The notes under the pieces: generated by a model
Databases searched by the model: none
Seen by the model: the letters and a program-made list of their open reading frames with translations, nothing else
What the model was told of the DNA's origin: nothing
Shown here: piece by piece, positions 25,366 to 33,318 of the stretch
Layout: each line of letters opens with the position of its first letter
Position numbering within the stretch: position 1 is the first letter of the stretch
NCBI GenBank assembly: GCA_022180565.1
Contig: BQML01000018.1
Coordinates: 21,738 to 85,737 of the forward strand
Direction: 5' to 3'
From: Bacteroidia bacterium
GTDB taxonomy: Bacteria > Bacteroidota > Ignavibacteria > UBA10030
DNA length: 64,000 nucleotides
Translations under genes and position numbers: made by a program

Positions 25366-26604
25366 ATGAGACTTCCTCCAGTGTTCCGCTCCAGTATCGT
25401 TCTGCAGGGATATTTGTTCCTCGCGGGTATCTTTCTGCTGATTTTCGCGGCGACGTTCGTTACGCAATCGGGCGAGCCGGACGACAAGCAGGACCGGGCG
25501 GCGCTCATCAAGTTTTCCCATGCTTATCACATCAAGGAAGTCGGCGTAGCCTGTGTGGACTGCCACGACGCCGCCCCGACCAGCCGGCTTTCAGCGGACA
25601 ATTTGCTCAGCAAGAAAGCCAATTGTGAGTCATGTCATGAGGAACAGCTGGCCAACAACTGCACTTTCTGCCATACGAGCGATAATCCCGAGACCTACGT
25701 TGCCTTCCTGAGCCCGATCCGTGAGCTTAGATTCAATCACGACCTGCATGTCAACGGCCAGAGCATGCAGTGCGAAACGTGCCACACGGGGATGGACCAG
25801 ATGACCCTGGCAACCGAGAAGAGCCTACCGCCGATGGCGACGTGCAACACCTGCCATAACGACCTGGCCGCCTCGAACGCCTGTGAAACCTGCCACACCG
25901 ATTTCGCCGCCCTCCGGCCTGCCGGCCACGACAGAACGACGTTCGTGACCGAACACAAGTTCCTCGCCCGGATGCAGGATGCGACCTGCATGTCGTGTCA
26001 CACCGAGGAATCCTGCCAGGATTGCCACAGTAATCCGGACCTCGTGCAAACCGGCCTCGAGAAACGCGATCTTGTTTCCCCAAGGGCCACGCGCATCACG
26101 GCGAACGATCGTGCCCAGGGAATGGTGCTGAAAAAAGTCCACGATCTGAACTTCCGCTTTACACATGGAGTGGTGGCTTCGGCAAAGGCTGGGGAATGTG
26201 CGACCTGTCATTCCACCGAGCAATTCTGTTCCACCTGCCACATGGCGGGCGGAAACATCACGCAGGCGCAGTTCCGTCCTCTGACTCACCAACAGCCCAA
26301 TTTTACGACGCTGGGATTCGGCTCGGGCGGCGGGCTCCATGCAACGCTCGCCCGGAGAGATATCGAGAGCTGTGCATCGTGTCACGATGCCCAGGGGGCC
26401 GATCCCACATGCATCACCTGTCACATGGATTCCGACGGTCTCAAGAACACGGATCCCCGAACGCATTCGCGCGGATTCATGAGGGACGTGAAGGGAGACT
26501 GGCATTCCGATCCGGGTTCGAGTTGTTATGTATGTCATTCCGATGGCAACGCCCGCGTAGGCGGAGTGAGCGGAATCGGCTTTTGCGGATACTGCCATCA
26601 ATAA
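25366..26604 (+). CDS. 14-haem cytochrome c with N-terminal signal/anchor
   Basis: 412 residues from the ATG at 25366, seven bases after the barrel gene. The hydrophobic stretch at about 11-33 (LQGYLFLAGIFLLIFAAT) is a signal peptide or anchor. Fourteen CXXCH motifs follow, from CVDCH (about residue 64) to CGYCH at the last residues, with clustered doublets such as CETCH, CNTCH, CETCH and CMSCH, CQDCH. The dense arrangement and the position next to a barrel suit the barrel-embedded or periplasm-facing wire of a trans-outer-membrane conduit. Cytochromes of this length are comparable to MtrA/OmaB but have more haems. Confidence 0.9.
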   Translation: MRLPPVFRSSIVLQGYLFLAGIFLLIFAATFVTQSGEPDDKQDRAALIKFSHAYHIKEVGVACVDCHDAAPTSRLSADNLLSKKANCESCHEEQLANNCTFCHTSDNPETYVAFLSPIRELRFNHDLHVNGQSMQCETCHTGMDQMTLATEKSLPPMATCNTCHNDLAASNACETCHTDFAALRPAGHDRTTFVTEHKFLARMQDATCMSCHTEESCQDCHSNPDLVQTGLEKRDLVSPRATRITANDRAQGMVLKKVHDLNFRFTHGVVASAKAGECATCHSTEQFCSTCHMAGGNITQAQFRPLTHQQPNFTTLGFGSGGGLHATLARRDIESCASCHDAQGADPTCITCHMDSDGLKNTDPRTHSRGFMRDVKGDWHSDPGSSCYVCHSDGNARVGGVSGIGFCGYCHQ

Positions 26605-26616
26605 CCGGGACAGGCC

Positions 26617-27486
26617 ATGAAGAACACTCAACTCTTTCTGACCGGCATAACGACCATCGCCCTTCTCACGGGGGGCTGTAGTGACCTGAAGGATACGCTT
26701 CCCCCGGTGGCGGAGAATACGGGCGTGCATCCGGCCGGTTGGCTGACAAAGACGTCCGCCGATTTTCACGGCAACGCGATACGCAACCAGGGGTGGGATA
26801 TGCGTCCATGCCGGACATGCCACGGAAGCTCGTACACCGGCGGCACATCCATGGTCTCCTGCCGAACGTGCCACACTGAAGTGCTCGGACCCGAGCATTG
26901 CAATGTTTGCCATGGTTCGGCATCGAACTCGGCCCCCCCGCGCGATCTGAGTGGAAACACCGACAAAAGTTTTCGCGGTGTAGGCCAGCACCAGGTTCAC
27001 GTTATGGGAACAGCCCGCACAGCCCCCGTGGGCTGTTCAACCTGCCATGTTCTGCCGGCGGGTGATATCTACGACCCAAATCACATTGACGCAAACCCCG
27101 GACAGGCCGAAGTGAACATGACAGGACTGGCGGCTAAACGAACCGCGGGCGCAACACCTGTACCGGTGTACTACACGCAATCCACCGCCTGCGGCAACAC
27201 TTATTGCCACGGGCAATTCAAGAACGGCAATGGTGATAATCCGATGTTCTGGGTCGGCGGCGCCGCTCTGAGCGGGGCTTGCGGGTCATGTCACGGGGAT
27301 GTCTCCAGGCCTACGCTCGCCGAGCGCGCCCTCCCGAAAACTGCGGCGCAGGGGGGAACGCATCCAAACAATCTGAACTGCGCCAATTGTCACGGAGATG
27401 TCGTCAATGCCAGTTTGCAGTTTGTCGATCCGTCAAAACACGTGAACGGATATCTGAATGTGTTTGGACAAGTAAGGGAGTTTTAG
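26617..27486 (+). CDS. Lipoprotein 7-haem cytochrome with a CX4CH motif
   Basis: 289 residues. A lipoprotein signal with lipobox LTGGC leaves Cys21 as the acylated residue. Haem motifs: CRTCH, CRTCH, CNVCH, CSTCH, CGNTYCH (CX4CH), CGSCH and CANCH. The CX4CH followed by CX2CH pairing (CGNTYCHGQF then CGSCHGD) matches the Geobacter-type CxxxxCH/CXXCH domain seen in outer-membrane cytochromes. It is probably on the outer-membrane surface, receiving electrons from the conduit. It sits 12 bases after the 14-haem gene. Confidence 0.88.
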   Translation: MKNTQLFLTGITTIALLTGGCSDLKDTLPPVAENTGVHPAGWLTKTSADFHGNAIRNQGWDMRPCRTCHGSSYTGGTSMVSCRTCHTEVLGPEHCNVCHGSASNSAPPRDLSGNTDKSFRGVGQHQVHVMGTARTAPVGCSTCHVLPAGDIYDPNHIDANPGQAEVNMTGLAAKRTAGATPVPVYYTQSTACGNTYCHGQFKNGNGDNPMFWVGGAALSGACGSCHGDVSRPTLAERALPKTAAQGGTHPNNLNCANCHGDVVNASLQFVDPSKHVNGYLNVFGQVREF

Positions 27487-27520
27487 AGTGTTGTTGTTTT
27501 TCTGTTTTCAATATCCCGAA

Positions 27521-27556
27521 TGTTAGAAGGCACACCACGAAGGTGGTGCCCTAACA
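27521..27556 (+). other. Structured leader/intergenic hairpin
   Basis: TGTTAG-(AA)-GGCA-(CA)-CCAC pairs with GTGG-TGCC-CTAACA around a GAAG tetraloop: 14 paired bases with two 2-base bulges on one side. No T-run follows, and it lies 29 bases before the start codon of the next cytochrome. It could be an RNA processing or regulatory element. Confidence 0.45.
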
Positions 27557-27585
27557 GTAGCACATTCATCGTCAGGAGGTTCTCC

Positions 27586-28752
27586 ATGAAAAAGATACTG
27601 TTGCTTGGTTCGACCCTGCTCGTTGCCTCACTTGTCGTTTCGGCCCTGCAGGGATGCAAAGGACCCGAGGGACCGGCAGGTCCTCCGGGTGAGTCGACGA
27701 TTCTCCAGCTCGAAGGCTTCGCTGAAGGGATCGTCTGCGGAGACTGTCATAATCCCGACACCGACACGACGTACTACGTGTGGGCACGCAAGTATCAATG
27801 GGAGCAGTCGAAGCATTTCTACGGCGGAGATTATGAGCGGGCAGGTTCCGCGTGCGCAGAATGCCATACGACAGAAGGATTCATTCAAAAAACCGCCGGC
27901 AAGACAGTAACGGCGGCAGTGAACCCTTCGCCCCCCGGTTGCTTTGCATGCCACTCGCCCCACTCCCGGGGAGATTTTTCCCTGCGCGTGTCTTCCCCTG
28001 TAACCCTGCTGGCCGGGATTGCCGGAGAAGCCGACGTAACATTTGATTTCGGGAAAGGAAACCTCTGCGCCTCATGCCATCGGCCAAGATCCATCAGTCC
28101 GAAACCTGATCCAACAAAAACCGCTGTGACGGACACGATTACGATCTCCAACAATCGCTGGTATCAGCATTATGGAGTGCAGTCCAGCATTCTCAACGGG
28201 ACGGGAGGGTTCAAGTTCACCGACTATACGTATGCCGGCAATTCAGCTCACACGACGGCACCCCTGATCAAATCGGAGGGATGCATTCAGTGCCACATGG
28301 CGAATCCTCCGATGACGCAATCGTATCCGTTTGGCGTCGCAGGCGGCCACACTATGAATATCCGGTACGACCTCCACGGAACACCGTCATCTCTGCTCGA
28401 AGGCTGTAAGAATACGGCGTGCCATCCGACCATTACTTCCGTGGACTACCACAGTGTTCAGACCATTGTTACGGCGTATCTTGATACTCTGGCAACAATG
28501 ATGACAGATACATCGATTGTCAATAAGTGGAACAAAGGTGCCAAGGTTCCATGGCTGGCCGGCGATGCTATTTCCGGGTATACGATCAATGCCGGCAGTG
28601 GAAGTAATGCCCTCAAGATCGCCCCTGCGTCGCGCGCCGGCGCGTTGTACAATTTCATGATGGTCGAGCACGATCTGAGCCACGGGGTTCATAACTCGGT
28701 CTATGTCATCGACCTGCTGAAATCATCGCTTGCCGAGCTCCGCAAGCCGTAG
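27586..28752 (+). CDS. Lipoprotein 6-haem cytochrome with collagen-like stalk and CX4CH
   Basis: 388 residues from the ATG at 27586 (strong CAGGAGG site). The lipobox VSALQGC is followed immediately by a short collagen-like Gly-X-Y run (GPEGPAGPPGE), a common spacer in surface lipoproteins. Haem motifs: CGDCH, CAECH, CFACH, CASCH, CIQCH and CKNTACH (CX4CH). The C-terminal 100 residues are haem-free. It is probably surface-exposed and the terminal reductase or an inter-cell contact of the electron-export system. A terminator follows. Confidence 0.88.
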   Translation: MKKILLLGSTLLVASLVVSALQGCKGPEGPAGPPGESTILQLEGFAEGIVCGDCHNPDTDTTYYVWARKYQWEQSKHFYGGDYERAGSACAECHTTEGFIQKTAGKTVTAAVNPSPPGCFACHSPHSRGDFSLRVSSPVTLLAGIAGEADVTFDFGKGNLCASCHRPRSISPKPDPTKTAVTDTITISNNRWYQHYGVQSSILNGTGGFKFTDYTYAGNSAHTTAPLIKSEGCIQCHMANPPMTQSYPFGVAGGHTMNIRYDLHGTPSSLLEGCKNTACHPTITSVDYHSVQTIVTAYLDTLATMMTDTSIVNKWNKGAKVPWLAGDAISGYTINAGSGSNALKIAPASRAGALYNFMMVEHDLSHGVHNSVYVIDLLKSSLAELRKP

Positions 28753-28778
28753 TTTTCTTTTTGGTTAAATACAGGCAC

Positions 28779-28814
28779 AAGGGCTGTCCCCATCGGGATG
28801 GCCCTTTGCTTTTG
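28779..28814 (+). terminator. Rho-independent terminator ending the cytochrome locus
   Basis: AAGGGCTGTCCC and GGGATGGCCCTT pair over 12 positions (two G-T wobbles) around a CATC loop, followed by TGCTTTTG. Confidence 0.8.
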
Positions 28815-28819
28815 TAACT

Positions 28820-28835
28820 TTCCCATTTCTGGGAA
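28820..28835 (+). promoter_or_regulatory. Candidate activator (enhancer) box, copy 4
   Basis: TTCCCATTTCTGGGAA is a perfect TTCCCA-N4-TGGGAA palindrome followed by TCC, the most symmetric of the four boxes. It lies about 154 bases upstream of the predicted ccmF transcript start. Confidence 0.7.
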
Positions 28836-28954
28836 TCCCTCCCTTTTTTTCCTATTTGCCGGAACCGAAGCTCTCCCAGTCCTGTACAAGAGGCTGTAAA
28901 TCAGTCTTTTTTTCCCAAATCCCGCTGAGGGGGAGGAAAAGTGAATTTTCCTGT

Positions 28955-28970
28955 TGGCACGGAGGTTGCT
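28955..28970 (+). promoter_or_regulatory. Sigma-54 promoter of ccmF
   Basis: TGGCAC-GGAGG-TTGCT matches the -24/-12 consensus exactly, including the preferred T after TTGC. The predicted start near 28981 leaves a 35-base leader before the ATG at 29016. It is the strongest sigma-54 site in the window. Confidence 0.85.
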
Positions 28971-29015
28971 AAAATCCGATCGATAGATCTTTCATGAAGG
29001 AAGGAAATAAAGGAC

Positions 29016-31340
29016 ATGGCAGCTTCAATTTTGGTCTGGATCGCGTTCGGGGCGGCGCTGGTGTCGGCGTTCGCCTATCATCAGAGCGCAACGAAGAAAC
29101 GAATGCTGGTGCCGTTGGCCCGACGAAGCTTTGTCGTGATGGCCGCCGGCGTCGTCGCCGCTTCCATTCTGCTCATGATGTTCATTCTGCGGCATCAGTT
29201 TGAGTATTCGTACATCTGGAATTACAGCTCACGGGATCTCCCCCTCCCCCTCCTCCTGACAACGTTCTGGGCCGGTCAGGAAGGAAGCTTCATGTTCTGG
29301 GCGCTCTGCAGTACGATCATCGGCTTCGGCCTGTTGAACTTCACGCGCAGAAAGCACATTGAATACGAAACGATGGCCGTCTATTCCCTCCTTCAGGCAT
29401 TCCTCCTTCTTCTGCTGCTTGTCAAATCACCGTTCAGATACATCTGGGATGCGTTTCCGGATCAGGTGCAGGTGGGATTCGTTCCGCCTGATGGCAAGGG
29501 ATTGAACCCCCTCCTGCAGAATTTCTGGATGATCATCCATCCGCCGGTCCTTTTCATCGGCTTTGCGGCAATGGGCGTTCCCTTTGCGATGGCGGTGGCG
29601 GCGCTCTGGAAACGGTCATACAACGACTGGGTCATCAAGGCCCTTCCGTGGACCATGTTTGCAGCTATTGCTCTGGGCGCCGGGCTTATGTTCGGCGGGT
29701 ACTGGGCCTACGGTGTTCTTGGCTGGGGTGGATGGTGGGGCTGGGATCCCGTCGAGAACTCCTCGTTGATCCCCTGGATCGTCGTGGTCGCACTCCTGCA
29801 TACGCTCCTCGTTCAGAAAAAAACCGGGAAACTGATCAGAACGAACTTCATTCTGGCTGTTCTTGGTTTTGTTCTCGTCATCTACAGTACGTTCCTCACA
29901 AGAAGCGGAATTCTTGGCGATGCCTCTGTGCATTCGTTTGTGGATCCCGGAGCTTTTGCCTACGCCCTTCTGGTTCTCTGGATGCTGACGGTCACCGTGC
30001 TTGGATTCGGCATGGTGCTCAGACGCTGGAAGGAGCTCAAGGCACTGGGGGCCCCTGTGGGCAGCTTCAGCCGCGAGTCGCTCATTGCCCTTGGTTCAGC
30101 CGCTCTTGGCGCCAGCGCACTCGTAATCTTTTTTGGAACGAGCCTTCCCATCGTTTCACGATCGACCATCGAGCCGAGTTTCTACGATTCCATGAACCTG
30201 CCGATTGCCGCGATCATGCTGCTCCTCCTGGGCATCAGCCTCCTCGTCCAATGGCGCGTCGACTCCCCAGCCGGCCTGGTACGACGCTCGCTGAGAGGCA
30301 TCCTCATCGCTCTCGCCGCAACGGCCGGGCTTTTCGCCGTCGGCGTCCGGGATCTTTCCATGCTCGCGCTCGCAGCCGCGTCCCTCTTTGCATTGGTAGT
30401 GAATGTCGAACGGCTCGTCGCTCTGGCACGCGTCAACCCGGCCGGCACCGGAGGCGCCATCGCCCACATCGGCCTGGCTCTCCTCTTCCTCGGCATCATA
30501 GGATCAGGCCGCTATGGGCAGAAGGTGACCGCCTCTCTTCCTCAAAACGAGCCGAAGGAGATTTTCGGTTACGCGGTCACCTACGAGGGAGCGCAACCGT
30601 TTGAGAACGGAACGAAATATCGGTTCAGAGTCTCGGTGGAGCGGAATGGATCGACGACGACCCTGTCGCCGGTGATGTTTCAGAGCAGTTATAACAACAG
30701 CCTCATGCGCGAACCTGACTACATGAGTTCCCTGGTTCGCGATTTCTATCTTGAACCTGTCGCAGTAGAAGCCACGCATGATCATGCCTCCGGAACCGTC
30801 TATGAATTCCCCAAGGGCGATGTGAAGGAAATCGAGGGAAAAAACATCACTTTCGTTCGCTTCGAGATGAACCAGCACGGCAATGAATCCATGGTGAGCG
30901 GCGAGGGATTCTCCGTCTCTGCGGTTCTTGAAGTGCGCGGTGGGAATAAGAAGGAGACCTTGACTGCTTCCACGGTGTTCCGCCAAGGCCAGCCTCCCCA
31001 ACCGGCCCCGGTAAGGACCCGGGACGGGGAGCTGGAGATCTCGTTCCTTGGGATGAACATCGACAGGGATACGAGGCAATCGACCGTCCAGTTGAGCATC
31101 CGCAATCCGAAGACCGACGAACACGACCATGCACAGGATCGTGAGGTTCTGGTGGTGGAGGCCAGCCTCAAGCCGTTCATGAATCTCGTCTGGATCTCTG
31201 CGGTCCTGGTCCTCGGCGGCCTTGCACTTGCTCTTTCGGAAACGCGGAAGATCTCTCCTCCGCCTTCACCAAAGCGCAACAGCATGAAGAGAGAACCCGC
31301 AGTGGAACAAGAACCTGCGATGGAAGAAATCGTATCGTAG
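29016..31340 (+). CDS. ccmF: Cytochrome c biogenesis haem lyase CcmF
   Basis: 774 residues with about 13-15 membrane helices. CcmF attaches haem to apocytochrome CXXCH motifs on the periplasmic side (System I). The haem-handling Trp-rich motif WGGWWGWDPVENSSL lies near residue 235, with His-containing loops before and after (MIIHPPVLFIG). A large periplasmic domain of about 210 residues precedes the last helix, longer than the E. coli region. No ccmA-E, G or H genes are in the window. Its position after seven multihaem cytochrome genes and its exact sigma-54 promoter suggest that haem attachment is boosted with the rest of the regulon. Confidence 0.95.
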   Translation: MAASILVWIAFGAALVSAFAYHQSATKKRMLVPLARRSFVVMAAGVVAASILLMMFILRHQFEYSYIWNYSSRDLPLPLLLTTFWAGQEGSFMFWALCSTIIGFGLLNFTRRKHIEYETMAVYSLLQAFLLLLLLVKSPFRYIWDAFPDQVQVGFVPPDGKGLNPLLQNFWMIIHPPVLFIGFAAMGVPFAMAVAALWKRSYNDWVIKALPWTMFAAIALGAGLMFGGYWAYGVLGWGGWWGWDPVENSSLIPWIVVVALLHTLLVQKKTGKLIRTNFILAVLGFVLVIYSTFLTRSGILGDASVHSFVDPGAFAYALLVLWMLTVTVLGFGMVLRRWKELKALGAPVGSFSRESLIALGSAALGASALVIFFGTSLPIVSRSTIEPSFYDSMNLPIAAIMLLLLGISLLVQWRVDSPAGLVRRSLRGILIALAATAGLFAVGVRDLSMLALAAASLFALVVNVERLVALARVNPAGTGGAIAHIGLALLFLGIIGSGRYGQKVTASLPQNEPKEIFGYAVTYEGAQPFENGTKYRFRVSVERNGSTTTLSPVMFQSSYNNSLMREPDYMSSLVRDFYLEPVAVEATHDHASGTVYEFPKGDVKEIEGKNITFVRFEMNQHGNESMVSGEGFSVSAVLEVRGGNKKETLTASTVFRQGQPPQPAPVRTRDGELEISFLGMNIDRDTRQSTVQLSIRNPKTDEHDHAQDREVLVVEASLKPFMNLVWISAVLVLGGLALALSETRKISPPPSPKRNSMKREPAVEQEPAMEEIVS

Positions 31341-31474
31341 AGAGGGAAGGAAGAACATCACGATCCCGACGAGCCGATCTCGAAACGGGAATCGAAATTC
31401 AACATTCTGAACACAGGGAGCGACGTCTGGTTTACCTTTCGATGCGAGGTTGTTGCATTTCCGACGGAGGTTCC

Positions 31475-31957
31475 ATGAAATCACCCAAGAACATTCTTGT
31501 TCCCATCGACATGTCGGTTCTTTCGATTACGGGTCTGCAATATGCCGAGGATATCGCGGAGCATTTCGGATCGACGATTACCGTGCTCTACGTCGCGGGC
31601 CCCGACGAACTTTCCGAACAAGAGCACGGCCCGGCAAAGGAAGCTGAAGCGAAAATAAAACAGGCTATCGCGCATCTCCTTCTCGATCATAACGTCGTCA
31701 CGACGAGCCTGAAGATCGAAATCCGGCGCGGGTCACCGGCGCAGGAGATCGTGAAGGCTTCCCGAGAACTTCACTCCGATCTGATCGTCATGTGCACACA
31801 CGGGCGAAGCGGATTGAGCCACATGCTGATGGGCAGTGTTGCGGAGAAAGTGGTACGGACGGCCCTCTGTCCTGTTCTCACGATTAAACCCGATGAGTTC
31901 TCGGAGTTAGTCAACGTTACGGATGAAGACATTACGAACGGTCTTCACCTCGAATAG
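31475..31957 (+). CDS. Universal stress protein (single UspA domain)
   Basis: 160 residues from the ATG at 31475, preceded by CGGAGG. One UspA fold: NILVPIDMSVLS at the N-terminus and the nucleotide-binding signature VMCTHGRSGLSHMLMGSVAE near residues 110-129. Cytoplasmic, probably ATP-binding. It is followed after 164 bases by alanine dehydrogenase. Confidence 0.93.
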   Translation: MKSPKNILVPIDMSVLSITGLQYAEDIAEHFGSTITVLYVAGPDELSEQEHGPAKEAEAKIKQAIAHLLLDHNVVTTSLKIEIRRGSPAQEIVKASRELHSDLIVMCTHGRSGLSHMLMGSVAEKVVRTALCPVLTIKPDEFSELVNVTDEDITNGLHLE

Positions 31958-32121
31958 AAAGGGCCTCGACTCTTGCGGACCGGCAGGAGCCCTCTTGTCG
32001 CCTGTGGAAACTGTTTCGGAGTGTGTGATCAAAGATTGCACGTAAACCTTTTCCCTGAAAGGGATCGAATTGACATGATTCTTGCGCACTTTGGAAGAAG
32101 AGATTCTTGAAAGGAGACCGT

Positions 32122-33261
32122 GTGACCATAGGCATTCTCAAAGAAGACAATGTGCTCGAACGCCGCGTTGCATTGACCCCCGCGGGTGTCCAGACGCTCG
32201 TCAGCGCCGGCCATGTGGTTTACGTTCAGCATGAGGCGGGGCTTCAGACGTTGTTTCCCGACGAAGAGTATCAAAAAGCAGGGGCGGTGATCAACTATAC
32301 CGCCCAGGAGATTCTTAACCGCAGTGAAATCATCCTGAAGGTCGCTCCACCGACCGAATTCGAGCTCGCCCTGATGTCGAAAGACCAGGCCCTGCTTTCG
32401 TTTCTCCATCTGGCCGTTTCCAATAAGAAAACCGTCGAATTCTTTCTCCAGCGCCAGGTCACATCGGTAGCGTATGAGCTGATTGAAGACAGCCGGAGAG
32501 ACCTTGCTGTTCTCCAGGTCATGAGCGAAATTGCGGGCCAACTCTCTATCCAGGTCGCGGCGCACTATCTGCAATCAAAGGAAGGCGGACGCGGCATTCT
32601 TCTCGGCAATATTCCCGGAGTTGCACCTGCCTCCGTCGTCATTCTCGGCGCCGGAACGGTGGGGAGAACCGCCGCCCGTGTGGCGCTCGGGCTTGGCGCG
32701 CAGGTCACGGTCCTCGACAGAGACATGACCCGTCTGCGAGCCCTCCATCATCTCTTTCCGGTTGTCAACACGGCCACGGTAACCGAGTACAATGTGGCAA
32801 AGGCTGTCCGGCACGCGGACGTGGTGATCGGCGGTGTTCTTCTGAAAGGCGAGCGGGCGCCGCACATTATTACGGAGCCCATGGTGAAGGACATGAAAGT
32901 AGGATCGGTCATCATCGACGTTTCGATCGATCAGGGCGGCTGTGTCGAGACGAGCAGGCCTACGAGCCTCGATGAACCCACGTTCACGCGGCACGGCGTT
33001 GTGCATTATTGCGTGCCCAACATGACCGCAGCCGTTCCCAGAACCGCATCTGTCGGTCTCACGAATGCGATCCTGCCGTATCTTCTGGATCTCGCGAACA
33101 AGGGCATCCGCGATGCGTTGCTCTCGAACACGGGTCTCGCGGTCGGGGTCTGCACTTACGACGGTGTATGCACGAACGAAGCCATCGCCCGTGTCTTTGA
33201 TCTCAAAGCGAAAACGCTGTCTTCGCTTCTCGGCGACAACCTTCACACGATGAGAAATTGA
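32122..33261 (+). CDS. ald: Alanine dehydrogenase
   Basis: 379 residues from a GTG at 32122, which has AGGAG 5 bases upstream; a TTG at 32107 is less likely because it overlaps that ribosome site. Catalyses reversible NAD-dependent deamination of alanine to pyruvate in the cytoplasm. Features: RRVALTPAGVQTLVSAGH, catalytic Lys in IILKVAPP, catalytic His in SFLHLAVSN, and the NAD-binding GAGTVGRTAARVALGLGA. The length and order match alanine dehydrogenase; the fold is shared with transhydrogenase alpha subunits. It supplies pyruvate, linking with PFOR and malic enzyme. Confidence 0.92.
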   Translation: MTIGILKEDNVLERRVALTPAGVQTLVSAGHVVYVQHEAGLQTLFPDEEYQKAGAVINYTAQEILNRSEIILKVAPPTEFELALMSKDQALLSFLHLAVSNKKTVEFFLQRQVTSVAYELIEDSRRDLAVLQVMSEIAGQLSIQVAAHYLQSKEGGRGILLGNIPGVAPASVVILGAGTVGRTAARVALGLGAQVTVLDRDMTRLRALHHLFPVVNTATVTEYNVAKAVRHADVVIGGVLLKGERAPHIITEPMVKDMKVGSVIIDVSIDQGGCVETSRPTSLDEPTFTRHGVVHYCVPNMTAAVPRTASVGLTNAILPYLLDLANKGIRDALLSNTGLAVGVCTYDGVCTNEAIARVFDLKAKTLSSLLGDNLHTMRN

Positions 33262-33318
33262 CAGAAGCACAGCTTTCCATCATTGAGTGTGACTTTTGAA
33301 TCGTGACAGAGCGCTCCT

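Noticed and set aside
32071..32085. A sigma-54-like element TGACAT-N5-TTGCG before the alanine dehydrogenase gene, next to TTCCCTGAAAGGGA
   Set aside because: The invariant GG at -24 is missing and the neighbouring inverted repeat has a different spacing from the activator box, so I do not count it in the regulon.
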